A program made the position numbers and the translations under genes. DNA of 64,000 bases from Citrobacter telavivensis (GTDB taxonomy: Bacteria > Pseudomonadota > Gammaproteobacteria > Enterobacterales > Enterobacteriaceae): NCBI GenBank assembly GCA_009363175.1, contig CP045205.1, forward strand, positions 620,001 through 684,000, in the 5' to 3' direction. Positions 1 through 7,611 of this stretch are shown here, one piece after another; the first letter of the stretch is position 1, and each line of letters opens with the position of its first letter. A model generated the notes under the pieces. The model was not told the origin of the DNA, did no database searches, and worked only from the letters and a program-made list of their open reading frames with translations.

Positions 1-2
1 GT

Positions 3-824
3 GAACAGGATGAAGAGTTTATCTTTGCGCTGCTTAATCACGCGCGTGACATCGGCTTTACCTCGACCAATATCGATCTGATCTATGGTTTACCCAAACA
101 GACGCCGGAAAGTTTCGCGTTTACCCTGAAGCGGGTGGCGGAATTGAGTCCCGATCGTCTGAGCGTCTTTAACTATGCGCATTTGCCAACGCTGTTTGCC
201 GCACAGCGCAAAATTAAAGACGCCGATCTGCCCAGCGCACAGCAGAAGCTGGATATTTTACAAGAAACCATCTCCTCGCTGACAGAGACCGGTTATCAGT
301 TTATCGGCATGGACCACTTTGCCCGCCCGGATGACGAACTGGCAATTGCCCAGCGCAAAGGTGTTCTCCACCGTAATTTCCAGGGGTACACCACCCAGGG
401 GGACACCGATCTGTTGGGGATGGGCGTTTCTGCCATCAGCATGATTGGCGATTGCTATGCCCAGAACCAGAAAGAGCTGAAACTCTACTATCAGCAGGTG
501 GATGAACAGGGGAATGCCTTGTGGCGCGGCATCGCGCTAACCCGTGATGACGGTATCCGTCGTGACGTCATTAAGTCGCTGATCTGCAACTTCCGTCTCG
601 ACTATGCCGCAGTTGAGCAGCAGTGGGATCTGAACTTCGCGGATTACTTTGCCGAAGACCTGAAGCTGTTGGCACCGCTGGCGAAAGATGGGCTGGTGGA
701 TGTGACAGAGAAGGACATTCAGGTCACGCCGAAAGGCCGCCTGCTGATTCGTAACATTTGCATGTGCTTTGATGCGTATCTGCGCCAGAAAGCGCGGATG
801 CAGCAGTTTTCGAGAGTGATTTAA
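3..824 (+). CDS. hemN: Oxygen-independent coproporphyrinogen III oxidase, C-terminal part
   Basis: HemN is the radical-SAM enzyme that decarboxylates coproporphyrinogen III to protoporphyrinogen IX in anaerobic heme synthesis in the cytoplasm. The window begins inside the gene; the first complete codon is at 3, and about 273 of the roughly 457 family residues are present. The [4Fe-4S] CxxxCxxC segment lies upstream and is not visible. What remains includes the barrel motif IDLIYGLPKQT, the segment GYQFIGMDHFARPDDEL, and the HemN-specific C-terminal domain ending QQFSRVI, all matching the E. coli protein. It is not the shorter HemW paralogue, which lacks this C-terminal extension. The gene is convergent with yshB-glnG and separated from them by a REP element. 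Confidence 0.97.
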   Translation, partial: EQDEEFIFALLNHARDIGFTSTNIDLIYGLPKQTPESFAFTLKRVAELSPDRLSVFNYAHLPTLFAAQRKIKDADLPSAQQKLDILQETISSLTETGYQFIGMDHFARPDDELAIAQRKGVLHRNFQGYTTQGDTDLLGMGVSAISMIGDCYAQNQKELKLYYQQVDEQGNALWRGIALTRDDGIRRDVIKSLICNFRLDYAAVEQQWDLNFADYFAEDLKLLAPLAKDGLVDVTEKDIQVTPKGRLLIRNICMCFDAYLRQKARMQQFSRVI

Positions 825-828
825 TCTG

Positions 829-900
829 TTGCCGGATGGCGCTTCGCTTATCCGGCCTACAACGTGTAGAGCCATTAAGCATTAGCGCCATCCGGCACAG
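829..900. repeat. REP/BIME element downstream of hemN
   Basis: Two inverted palindromic units are visible: GCCGGATGGCGC...TTATCCGGCCTAC at 831-860 and a second partial copy ending GCGCCATCCGGCA at 885-898. This is the classic enterobacterial REP consensus. It sits between convergent hemN and yshB, where such elements can stabilise 3' ends or act as transcription barriers. Confidence 0.9.
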
Positions 901-902
901 CG

Positions 903-1013
903 TTAGCTGAACAGCCCAACCAGCGCGGCGCACAGTACTGCGGCGACCGCAGTTTGTGGCGTATGGCTGTCGACCGCTCCGCTTGATAGCAGATTTATAA
1001 TCGATTCCAGCAT
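903..1013 (-). CDS. yshB: Small membrane protein YshB
   Basis: A 36-residue frame starts MLESIINLLSSGAVDSHTPQ and ends with a hydrophobic stretch, AAVLCAALVGLFS. It matches the annotated E. coli/Salmonella small protein YshB, which occupies the same place between hemN and glnG. The C-terminal half looks like a single transmembrane or membrane-associated helix. A strong GGGGGA ribosome-binding site lies seven bases before the ATG. It is downstream of glnG on the same strand, about 110 bases away, past a hairpin. Its biochemical role is not evident from sequence; a contribution to intracellular growth has been reported in Salmonella. Its size makes it easy to miss in gene calling. Confidence 0.9.
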   Translation of the reverse strand: MLESIINLLSSGAVDSHTPQTAVAAVLCAALVGLFS

Positions 1014-1066
1014 GGTAAGTCCCCCGTTTGCCGGGCACGATCATACTGAACTCATCGGAACAGTAA

Positions 1067-1092
1067 AGCGCAAAATAACGGCAATTTGCGCT
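1067..1092 (-). terminator. Hairpin downstream of glnG
   Basis: Perfect 8-bp arms (AGCGCAAA at 1067-1074 and TTTGCGCT at 1085-1092) enclose a 10-base loop. On the minus strand the stem is followed by only a short T-containing run (TTTACTG), so it may be a weak terminator or 3'-end stabiliser of the glnALG transcript, possibly with read-through into yshB. Confidence 0.45.
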
Positions 1093-1123
1093 CAATTATT
1101 AATCTTTACACAAGCGTGTGACG

Positions 1124-2533
1124 TTACTCCATTCCCAGCTCTTTTAACTTACGCGTCAGGGTATTACGCCCCCATCCGAGCAAGCGTGCCGCTTCCTGTT
1201 TATGGCCCTGTGTATGACGGAGCGCTGTGGTCAGCAACGTGCGTTCCATTTCAGGCTGTGCCTCTGACAACAGGTTTTGATGACCGGAACGCAGCGCCCG
1301 ATCCGCCCACTGCGCCAACAGCGTAGCCCAACTGTCCGGCTGGAGATGAGACGGACTTTCCGGCGCGGTGGCTTCGAACAGCTCTGCAGGGAGATCCTGA
1401 ATCAATACCTCTTGCCCGGCCGCCATCACGGTTAGCCAGCGACAGGTATTTTCCAGTTGGCGAACGTTGCCAGGCCACGCCAGTCGCGTCAGCGCGGCTT
1501 CGGTTTCCGGGTGCAATAGCTTGGCTTCTACGCCCAGTTCGCGAGCCGCAACTTGCAGGAAATGGCGAGCCAGGCGCGGAATATCCTCCCGACGCTCGCG
1601 CAGCGGTGGAAGGTGCACACGGATGACATTCAGACGATGGAACAAATCCTCACGAAACTTGCCTTCCTGGACGCGTAACTCCAGGTTCTGGTGGGTCGCA
1701 GCGATAATTCGCACGTCCACCTTCACCGGCGCATAGCCGCCAACGCGGTAAAACTGACCGTCGGCTAACACACGCAACAGGCGTGTTTGCACATCCAGCG
1801 GCATGTCACCGATCTCATCAAGAAACAGCGTGCCGCCATCGGCCTGTTCGAAGCGTCCCTGACGAATAGTATTTGCCCCGGTAAACGCCCCCTTTTCATG
1901 ACCAAACAGTTCAGACTCGATCAAATCTTTGGGTATCGCTGCCATGTTCAGTGCGATAAACGGTGCTTTGGCGCGCGGGCTGTGGCGATGCAGGGCATGC
2001 GCAACCAGTTCTTTACCCGTCCCGGATTCTCCGTTGATCAACACGCTGATGGAAGAGCGAGAGAGCCGCCCGATAATACGAAACACATCCTGCATGGCCG
2101 GCGCTTCACCGATGATGTCGGTGGTCGGGCCGTTGAGCTGGATATTGCGCGGCTGCTGCTGTTCCTGATAATGGCTGATGGCGCGTTCAACCAGCGCCAC
2201 TGCTTCATCGATATCAAAGGGTTTCGGTAGATAATCAAACGCCCCTTGTTGATAGGCGCTGACGGCGGCATCCAGATCGGAATGTGCGGTCATTATGATG
2301 ACCGGAAGCATCGGATGACGCTGTTTAATCTGCTTTAACAGCGCCAGCCCGTCCATCCCCGGCATCCGAATATCGGACAACAGTACGTCCGGCGTTTTGC
2401 TGGCCAGCGCACCCAGCACGTCGTTACCGTTTTCAAAGGTCGTACAGCTCAGACCCGCTCCGGCGAGAGCACGTTCAAGCACCCAACGGATGGAACTATC
2501 GTCATCAACTACCCAGACTATCCCTCGTTGCAT
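1124..2533 (-). CDS. glnG: Nitrogen regulator NtrC (response regulator, sigma-54 activator)
   Basis: NtrC (NRI) activates sigma-54 promoters such as glnAp2 when nitrogen is limiting. The 469-residue protein starts MQRGIVWVVDDDSS; this ATG gives the exact E. coli length and excludes an upstream in-frame extension. The receiver domain carries phospho-acceptor D54 (LLSDIRMPG). The central AAA+ domain has Walker A GESGTGKE and the sigma-54 contact loop GAFTGA. The C-terminal Fis-type helix-turn-helix reads QEAARLLGWGRNTLTRKL. It follows glnL by eight bases, the usual operon arrangement, so it is driven by both glnAp2 read-through and the glnL promoter. Confidence 0.98.
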   Translation of the reverse strand: MQRGIVWVVDDDSSIRWVLERALAGAGLSCTTFENGNDVLGALASKTPDVLLSDIRMPGMDGLALLKQIKQRHPMLPVIIMTAHSDLDAAVSAYQQGAFDYLPKPFDIDEAVALVERAISHYQEQQQPRNIQLNGPTTDIIGEAPAMQDVFRIIGRLSRSSISVLINGESGTGKELVAHALHRHSPRAKAPFIALNMAAIPKDLIESELFGHEKGAFTGANTIRQGRFEQADGGTLFLDEIGDMPLDVQTRLLRVLADGQFYRVGGYAPVKVDVRIIAATHQNLELRVQEGKFREDLFHRLNVIRVHLPPLRERREDIPRLARHFLQVAARELGVEAKLLHPETEAALTRLAWPGNVRQLENTCRWLTVMAAGQEVLIQDLPAELFEATAPESPSHLQPDSWATLLAQWADRALRSGHQNLLSEAQPEMERTLLTTALRHTQGHKQEAARLLGWGRNTLTRKLKELGME

Positions 2534-2541
2534 AAGCACCT

Positions 2542-3591
2542 CTATTTCCGAATCGGCAGATAAACCGAGAACTCGGTATGACCTGGCCAACTGGTAAATT
2601 CAATTTTGCCGGAATGCTGATCGATCAAATTACGGGCGATGGATAATCCCAGCCCGGTACCGCCTTCGCGGCCGCTGACCATGGGGTAAAACAGCGTATC
2701 CTGTAAGTGGGAAGGGATCCCCGGCCCGTTGTCCTCGACGTCAATACGCGCCGCCAGGCGATAGCGCTCGCCGTGCAGCGTGAGCTGGAAAGCCGTGCGG
2801 GTACGCAGCACGATCTCCCCGCCGTCGGGCCCCAGCGCCTGCAACGCATTGCGGACAATGTTCAACAACACCTGCTCTATTTGTTCCGGATCGTGCGGCA
2901 GTTCCGGCAGGCTGGGATCGTAATCACGGACCAGCGTGACGTTGGCCGGTAACTCCATAGAAACCAGAGCCACCACACGCTCTGCCACTTTATGGATGCT
3001 TTCCGTGACATGCGTGCCTGGCATCTGCGGGCCTAATAACCTGTCGACCAGATTACGCAGTCGGTCAGCCTGTTCAATAATGACTTTGGTGTATTCCAGC
3101 AACGCCGGATCGGGCAGGGCTTTGCTTAATAGCTGTGCTGCGCCGCGTAAGCCACCGAGCGGGTTTTTAATCTCGTGCGCCAGTCCACGTACCAGATCGC
3201 GCGCGGCGACCTGCTGAGCGTGCTGTAGCTGCTCCTGGCTCAGGCGGCGCTGGTTATCCATCGGCGCCATTTCAAGCAGGATCTGTCCGTCCGGCAAACG
3301 CTGCGCAGTGAGCGACAGAATGTGCGAGCGCCCGTCAATCACCAGCGTGACCTCATTGTCGGTAAAACCTTGCCCCGCCTCTAAGCTTTCGCGCATCAGC
3401 CCGATATTCAAAGAAAAATAGCTCAGGAGTTCAGGAAGCGGCGTACCAAACAGTTTGCGGGAGCTTTGAGCGAGTAACTGCTGCGCAGCCGGGTTGGCGT
3501 AATGCACTGCAAGCTCATCGTCGACCAGTAAGATGCTGTTGATTAAAGAATTGAGGATCTGCCCAGCATCGGGCAGCGTGCCTGTTGCCAT
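2542..3591 (-). CDS. glnL: Nitrogen sensor kinase/phosphatase NtrB
   Basis: NtrB (NRII) phosphorylates or, when bound by PII, dephosphorylates NtrC. The protein is 349 residues, identical in length to the E. coli enzyme, cytoplasmic and without membrane segments. An N-terminal PAS domain (about 1-110) precedes the H-box RGLAHEIKNPLGGLRGAA with the phospho-accepting histidine. The ATPase domain shows N-box NIVRNALQAL, G1 DNGPGIP and G2 GGTGLGLSIA. The ATG is preceded by AGGAGACTGCT. It is separated from glnA by the long glnA 3' region and has its own NtrC-repressible promoter. Confidence 0.98.
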   Translation of the reverse strand: MATGTLPDAGQILNSLINSILLVDDELAVHYANPAAQQLLAQSSRKLFGTPLPELLSYFSLNIGLMRESLEAGQGFTDNEVTLVIDGRSHILSLTAQRLPDGQILLEMAPMDNQRRLSQEQLQHAQQVAARDLVRGLAHEIKNPLGGLRGAAQLLSKALPDPALLEYTKVIIEQADRLRNLVDRLLGPQMPGTHVTESIHKVAERVVALVSMELPANVTLVRDYDPSLPELPHDPEQIEQVLLNIVRNALQALGPDGGEIVLRTRTAFQLTLHGERYRLAARIDVEDNGPGIPSHLQDTLFYPMVSGREGGTGLGLSIARNLIDQHSGKIEFTSWPGHTEFSVYLPIRK

Positions 3592-3612
3592 ATAGCAGTC
3601 TCCTGAATAGTG

Positions 3613-3634
3613 TGCACCAATTTAGTGCATTATA
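3613..3634 (-). promoter_or_regulatory. glnL promoter with NtrC operator
   Basis: On the minus strand a TATAAT hexamer (3634-3629) is immediately followed by the dyad TGCACTAAATTGGTGCA (3629-3613), which matches the NtrC recognition pattern TGCAC-N7-GTGCA. The operator would cover the transcription start. This fits the known repression of the glnL promoter by NtrC, which prevents overproduction of the two-component pair outside the glnA transcript. Confidence 0.8.
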
Positions 3635-3679
3635 GCTTTTTATGTAGAAAAAGCGCGAAGGATCAGGTTGTTGACGGTG

Positions 3680-3704
3680 AAAAAAGCCCATCGTGTGATG
3701 GGCT
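3680..3704 (-). terminator. Intrinsic terminator of glnA
   Basis: The minus strand reads AGCCCATC-ACAC-GATGGGCT followed by TTTTTC: an 8-bp stem, tetraloop and U tract. It lies 237 bases beyond the glnA stop and upstream of the glnL promoter, so it partially separates glnA from glnLG. Confidence 0.9.
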
Positions 3705-3747
3705 AAAAGTTTCCACGGCAACTAAAAAACTCCTGACGCCTTTCACG

Positions 3748-3935
3748 CCGCTGCTGCGTTGGCTACGGGTTACTCGGCTCATCCATGAGCCTCGCCCTTA
3801 CGGGCCGTCACTCCGTGACGTTCAAATCTGTTCCAGACAGATTTGTCGCTCACCCCAGTCACATAGTTATCTATGCTCCTGGGGATTCGCTCCGTTGCCG
3901 CCTTGCCGCAACGCGAAATTCGTCGGATTTTTAAG
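3748..3935. repeat. ERIC (IRU) element with a four-hairpin internal insertion
   Basis: The ERIC core is clear: CGCTCACCCCAGTCA at 3848-3862 and CTCCTGGGGATTCGCT at 3877-3892, which correspond to the sequences used as ERIC-PCR primers, with the outer parts GCTGCGTTGGCT and CGCCTTGCCGCAA. Between the left part and the core is an insertion of roughly 80 bases (about 3767-3845). It folds as four consecutive hairpins: 3776-3791, 3794-3805, 3806-3820 and 3823-3845, the last with a perfect 9-bp stem. ERICs with an internal insertion of about 70 bp are known in enterobacteria. Exact outer boundaries are approximate. Confidence 0.8.
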
Positions 3936-3941
3936 ATACTG

Positions 3942-5351
3942 TTAAACGCTGTAGTACAGCTCAAACTCTACCGGGTGCGGCGTCATGCGTACGCGGTCAT
4001 TTTCTTCAATGCGCAGCGCGATGTAAGCATCGATGGCTTCATCAGTAAACACGCCACCCGCTTTCAGGAATTCGCGGTCCAGATTCAGTTCGTTCAGTGC
4101 TTCTTCCAGAGAGCCAGCAACCTGTGGGATCTCTTTCGCTTCTTCCGGCGGGAGGTCGTACAGGTTTTTGTCCATTGCTTCGCCCGGGTGGATCTTGTTC
4201 TTAATACCGTCAAGACCCGCCATCAGCAGGGCAGCAAAGCACAGGTACGGGTTCGCTGCGGGATCCGGGAAACGGACTTCGATACGACGTGCTTTCGGAG
4301 AAGCCACCACCGGAATACGGATAGAAGCAGAACGGTTACGGGCAGAGTAAGCCAGCATGACCGGAGCTTCGTAACCCGGGACCAGACGCTTGTAAGAGTT
4401 GGTGGTCGGGTTCGCCAGGGCGTTGATCGCTTTAGCGTGTTTGATTACGCCGCCAATGTAGTACAGCGCTTGCTCAGACAGGCCCGCATATTTGTCGCCA
4501 GAGAACAGGTTGGTGCCGTTTTTGGACAGAGACATGTGGCAGTGCATGCCGGAACCGTTATCACCAAACATGGGTTTCGGCATGAAGGTCGCAGTTTTGC
4601 CGAAGCGGTGAGCGACGTTGTGCACTACGTATTTGTAGATCTGAATTTCGTCCGCTTTTTTGGTCATGGTGTTGAAGCGGGTCGCCACTTCGTTCTGACC
4701 TGCGGTTGCTACTTCATGGTGGTGAGCTTCAACAACCAGGCCCATCTGCTCCATTACCAGACACATTTCAGAACGGATGTCCTGAGCGGAGTCAACGGGT
4801 GGAACCGGGAAGTAGCCGCCTTTCACCGCCGGACGGTGACCTTTGTTACCACCTTCGTACTGGGTGGAGGAGTTCCATGCGCCTTCGATGTCATCGATGG
4901 CCACGTGAGAACCGGAGATTGACGCGCCGAAACGGACGTCATCAAACAGGAAGAATTCAGGTTCTGGCCCAAACAGAACGGTATCCGCGATACCCGTGGA
5001 GCGCAGGTACTCTTCAGCACGCTTGGCGATAGAACGCGGGTCGCGGTCATAGCCCTGCAGGGTGCCAGGTTCCAGGATATCACAACGGATGATCAGCGTA
5101 GAATCCGCGAAGAACGGGTCGATAACCGCGGTAGATGCATCCGGCATCAGCACCATGTCGGATTCGTTGATGCCTTTCCAGCCACCAATCGAAGAGCCGT
5201 CAAACATTTTGCCTTCTTCGAAGAATTCGGCATTTACCTGATGAGCAGGAATCGTGACGTGCTGTTCTTTACCTTTGGTATCAGTGAAGCGCAAATCAAC
5301 AAACTTCACTTCGTGCTCATTCAGCATCGTCAAAACGTGTTCAGCGGACAT
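3942..5351 (-). CDS. glnA: Glutamine synthetase type I
   Basis: GlnA makes glutamine from glutamate, ammonia and ATP and is the main ammonia-assimilating enzyme under nitrogen limitation; it acts as a cytoplasmic dodecamer. The 469-residue product starts MSAEHVLTMLNEHEVKFVDL, exactly the E. coli length. Visible signatures are the metal/ATP segment FGPEPEFFLFD, the active-site stretch FMPKPMFGDNGSGMH, and the adenylylation-site region KNLYDLPPEEAKEIPQ, where the tyrosine modified by GlnE lies. It heads the glnALG operon; the upstream region contains a sigma-54 promoter, an NtrC enhancer cluster and a CRP site. Confidence 0.99.
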   Translation of the reverse strand: MSAEHVLTMLNEHEVKFVDLRFTDTKGKEQHVTIPAHQVNAEFFEEGKMFDGSSIGGWKGINESDMVLMPDASTAVIDPFFADSTLIIRCDILEPGTLQGYDRDPRSIAKRAEEYLRSTGIADTVLFGPEPEFFLFDDVRFGASISGSHVAIDDIEGAWNSSTQYEGGNKGHRPAVKGGYFPVPPVDSAQDIRSEMCLVMEQMGLVVEAHHHEVATAGQNEVATRFNTMTKKADEIQIYKYVVHNVAHRFGKTATFMPKPMFGDNGSGMHCHMSLSKNGTNLFSGDKYAGLSEQALYYIGGVIKHAKAINALANPTTNSYKRLVPGYEAPVMLAYSARNRSASIRIPVVASPKARRIEVRFPDPAANPYLCFAALLMAGLDGIKNKIHPGEAMDKNLYDLPPEEAKEIPQVAGSLEEALNELNLDREFLKAGGVFTDEAIDAYIALRIEENDRVRMTPHPVEFELYYSV

Positions 5352-5436
5352 ACTTAACTCTCCAGATTGGTCATAGTCGTCGTGGTAACGAGGTGTTCAA
5401 TTCTTTATTCATTGGCCGTGTCGCCGTAAAAAAGAT

Positions 5437-5455
5437 AAAGCGAAATCTGTGCCAA
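5437..5455 (-). promoter_or_regulatory. glnAp2 sigma-54 promoter
   Basis: The minus strand reads TTGGCACAGATTTCGCTTT, with the -24 GG and -12 GC elements correctly spaced, and is essentially the E. coli glnAp2 sequence. It lies about 85-100 bases upstream of the glnA start and would be activated by phosphorylated NtrC bound further upstream. Confidence 0.92.
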
Positions 5456-5486
5456 CTTTTAAATTGCCCCTAAAAGGCGTTATCAT

Positions 5487-5576
5487 GCGCACCATCGTGC
5501 AAAAGGGTTGCACCATGTTGTGTATGTTGCACCAGTATAGTGCTTTAATGTGAACATTGAGCACCATATTGGTGCA
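5487..5576 (-). promoter_or_regulatory. NtrC enhancer cluster upstream of glnA
   Basis: Two good NtrC dyads are present: AGCACCATATTGGTGCA at 5560-5576 and TGCACCAGTATAGTGC at 5528-5543. Their centres are about 32 bp apart (three helical turns), as for the strong E. coli sites 1 and 2 that nucleate NtrC oligomers. Weaker matches at 5487-5500 (GCGCACCATCGTGC) and around 5508-5520 occupy the positions of the E. coli low-affinity sites nearer the promoter. The strong site also overlaps the glnAp1 region. Confidence 0.85.
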
Positions 5577-5605
5577 ATGAACCGTGTATAACCCTTTTAA
5601 CGCTC

Positions 5606-5621
5606 CGTGAAAGCGATCACA
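5606..5621 (-). promoter_or_regulatory. CRP site for glnAp1
   Basis: The minus strand reads TGTGATCGCTTTCACG, a close match to TGTGA-N6-TCACA. In E. coli the distal sigma-70 promoter glnAp1 is activated by CRP-cAMP, and this site lies where that regulation is expected, upstream of the NtrC sites. Confidence 0.75.
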
Positions 5622-5727
5622 AAGAATCTCTGCAATACTTGTTTGCGGAGGATGTTTGTGATCCTGTTTTGTAGTGCGATTAATCCGTGTACAATAACGC
5701 GCTATTTCTAATGCCTGAGGCAAAGTT

Positions 5728-7551
5728 GTGATCGAAAATTTGCGTAACATCGCCATCATCGCGCACGTTGACCATGGTAAAACTACCCTGGTTGATAAGC
5801 TGCTGCAGCAATCCGGTACGTTCGACTCTCGTGCCGAAACTCAAGAGCGTGTGATGGACTCCAACGATTTGGAGAAAGAGCGTGGGATTACCATCCTCGC
5901 GAAAAACACCGCTATCAAATGGAATGATTACCGTATCAACATCGTTGATACCCCTGGGCACGCAGACTTCGGTGGTGAAGTTGAGCGTGTCATGTCCATG
6001 GTTGACTCAGTGCTGCTGGTGGTTGACGCATTTGACGGCCCGATGCCGCAGACGCGCTTCGTGACCAAAAAAGCCTTTGCGCATGGCCTGAAGCCAATCG
6101 TGGTTATCAACAAAGTTGACCGTCCCGGTGCGCGTCCGGACTGGGTTGTCGATCAGGTATTTGACCTGTTCGTGAACCTCGACGCGACCGACGAACAGCT
6201 GGACTTCCCGATCATCTACGCTTCCGCGCTGAACGGTATTGCCGGTCTGGATCACGAAGATATGGCGGAAGACATGACCCCGCTGTATCAGGCGATTGTC
6301 GACCACGTACCTGCGCCGGACGTTGACCTTGATGGTCCGTTCCAGATGCAGATCTCTCAGCTGGACTACAACAACTACGTTGGCGTTATCGGCATCGGCC
6401 GCATCAAACGCGGTAAAGTGAAGCCGAACCAGCAGATCACTATCGTGGATAGCGAAGGCAAAACCCGTAACGGTAAAGTCGGTAAAGTCCTGACTCACCT
6501 GGGTCTGGAGCGTATTGAATCCACCGAAGCTGAAGCAGGTGACATCATCGCGATCACCGGTCTGGGCGAGCTGAACATCTCTGACACCATCTGCGATCCG
6601 CAGAATGTGGAAGCGCTGCCGGCGCTGTCTGTTGATGAACCGACCGTCACCATGTTCTTCAACGTCAACACCTCTCCGTTCTGTGGTAAAGAAGGTAAAT
6701 ACGTTACCTCTCGTCAGATCCTTGACCGCCTGAACAAAGAGCTGGTGCACAACGTTGCGCTGCGTGTTGAAGAAACCGAAGATGCAGACGCGTTCCGTGT
6801 ATCGGGTCGTGGTGAGCTGCACCTGTCCGTTCTTATCGAAAACATGCGTCGTGAAGGTTTCGAAATGGCGGTTTCCCGTCCGAAAGTTATCTTCCGCGAA
6901 ATCGACGGCCGTAAACAAGAGCCGTTCGAAAACGTCACACTGGACGTCGAAGAGCAGCACCAGGGTTCTGTCATGCAGGCACTGGGTGAGCGTAAAGGCG
7001 ACCTGAAAAACATGAATCCAGATGGTAAAGGCCGCGTACGTCTCGACTACGTGATCCCAAGCCGTGGTCTGATTGGCTTCCGTTCAGAATTCATGACCAT
7101 GACCTCCGGTACGGGTCTGCTGTACTCCACTTTCAGCCACTATGACGACGTACGTCCGGGTGAAGTGGGTCAGCGTCAGAACGGTGTACTGATCTCTAAC
7201 GGTCAGGGTAAAGCCGTCGCGTTTGCGCTGTTCAGCCTGCAGGATCGCGGTAAGCTGTTCCTGGGCCACGGTGCAGAAGTGTACGAAGGCCAGATCATCG
7301 GTATTCACAGTCGTTCTAACGACCTGACCGTAAACTGCCTGACCGGTAAGAAACTGACCAACATGCGTGCTTCCGGTACTGACGAAGCAACGGTTCTGGT
7401 TCCGCCGGTTAAGATGACCCTGGAGCAAGCTCTGGAGTTCATCGATGACGACGAACTGGTAGAAGTGACTCCGCAGTCTATCCGTATTCGTAAACGTCAC
7501 CTGACGGAAAACGATCGCCGCCGCGCGAACCGTGGTCCGAAAGAAGATTAA
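5728..7551 (+). CDS. bipA: Ribosome-associated translational GTPase BipA/TypA
   Basis: BipA is an EF-G-like GTPase that binds ribosomes, assists 50S assembly at low temperature and affects stress and virulence traits. The protein is 607 residues, the E. coli length. The G1 motif is AHVDHGKTT, G2 lies around RGITI, G3 is DTPGHADF and G4 is NKVDRPGA; domain II, the EF-G-like domains and the BipA-specific C-terminal domain (ISNGQGKAVAFALFSLQDRG onward) follow. The start is GTG at 5728, as in the orthologue (MIENLRNIAIIAHVD). It is divergent from glnA; a TACAAT at 5690-5695 may be its -10. Confidence 0.98.
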   Translation: MIENLRNIAIIAHVDHGKTTLVDKLLQQSGTFDSRAETQERVMDSNDLEKERGITILAKNTAIKWNDYRINIVDTPGHADFGGEVERVMSMVDSVLLVVDAFDGPMPQTRFVTKKAFAHGLKPIVVINKVDRPGARPDWVVDQVFDLFVNLDATDEQLDFPIIYASALNGIAGLDHEDMAEDMTPLYQAIVDHVPAPDVDLDGPFQMQISQLDYNNYVGVIGIGRIKRGKVKPNQQITIVDSEGKTRNGKVGKVLTHLGLERIESTEAEAGDIIAITGLGELNISDTICDPQNVEALPALSVDEPTVTMFFNVNTSPFCGKEGKYVTSRQILDRLNKELVHNVALRVEETEDADAFRVSGRGELHLSVLIENMRREGFEMAVSRPKVIFREIDGRKQEPFENVTLDVEEQHQGSVMQALGERKGDLKNMNPDGKGRVRLDYVIPSRGLIGFRSEFMTMTSGTGLLYSTFSHYDDVRPGEVGQRQNGVLISNGQGKAVAFALFSLQDRGKLFLGHGAEVYEGQIIGIHSRSNDLTVNCLTGKKLTNMRASGTDEATVLVPPVKMTLEQALEFIDDDELVEVTPQSIRIRKRHLTENDRRRANRGPKED

Positions 7552-7568
7552 TTCATAATCTTGTGATG

Positions 7569-7599
7569 AAAAAGCCGCTGATATCAGCGGCTTTTTTTT
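7569..7599. terminator. Bidirectional terminator between bipA and ompL
   Basis: The palindrome AGCCGCTGATATCAGCGGCT at 7573-7592 is followed by eight T on the plus strand and preceded by a run of A, so it can end transcription of convergent bipA and ompL. Confidence 0.92.
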
Positions 7600-7611
7600 A
7601 CCTCAATGTAA

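Larger units (their letters stand above)
3680..3941 (-). ncRNA. glnZ: glnA 3' untranslated region, probable source of the GlnZ small RNA
   Basis: In E. coli and Salmonella the glnA 3' UTR is processed by RNase E into the Hfq-dependent sRNA GlnZ, which links nitrogen and carbon metabolism. Here the region between the glnA stop and its intrinsic terminator is about 260 bases and most of it is an ERIC element carrying an extra hairpin-rich insert. The terminator with its U tract would supply the Hfq-binding 3' end. The seed and the processing site cannot be identified by reading, so production of a GlnZ-like RNA is inferred from position. Confidence 0.45.

Noticed and set aside
3873..4922. Open frame of 349 codons opposite glnA
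   Set aside because: It mirrors the strongly biased codons of glnA on the other strand, has no recognisable domain and no ribosome-binding site.
6007..6960. Open frame of 317 codons opposite bipA
   Set aside because: It is antisense to a perfectly conserved bipA and its translation is histidine/valine-rich with no family features.
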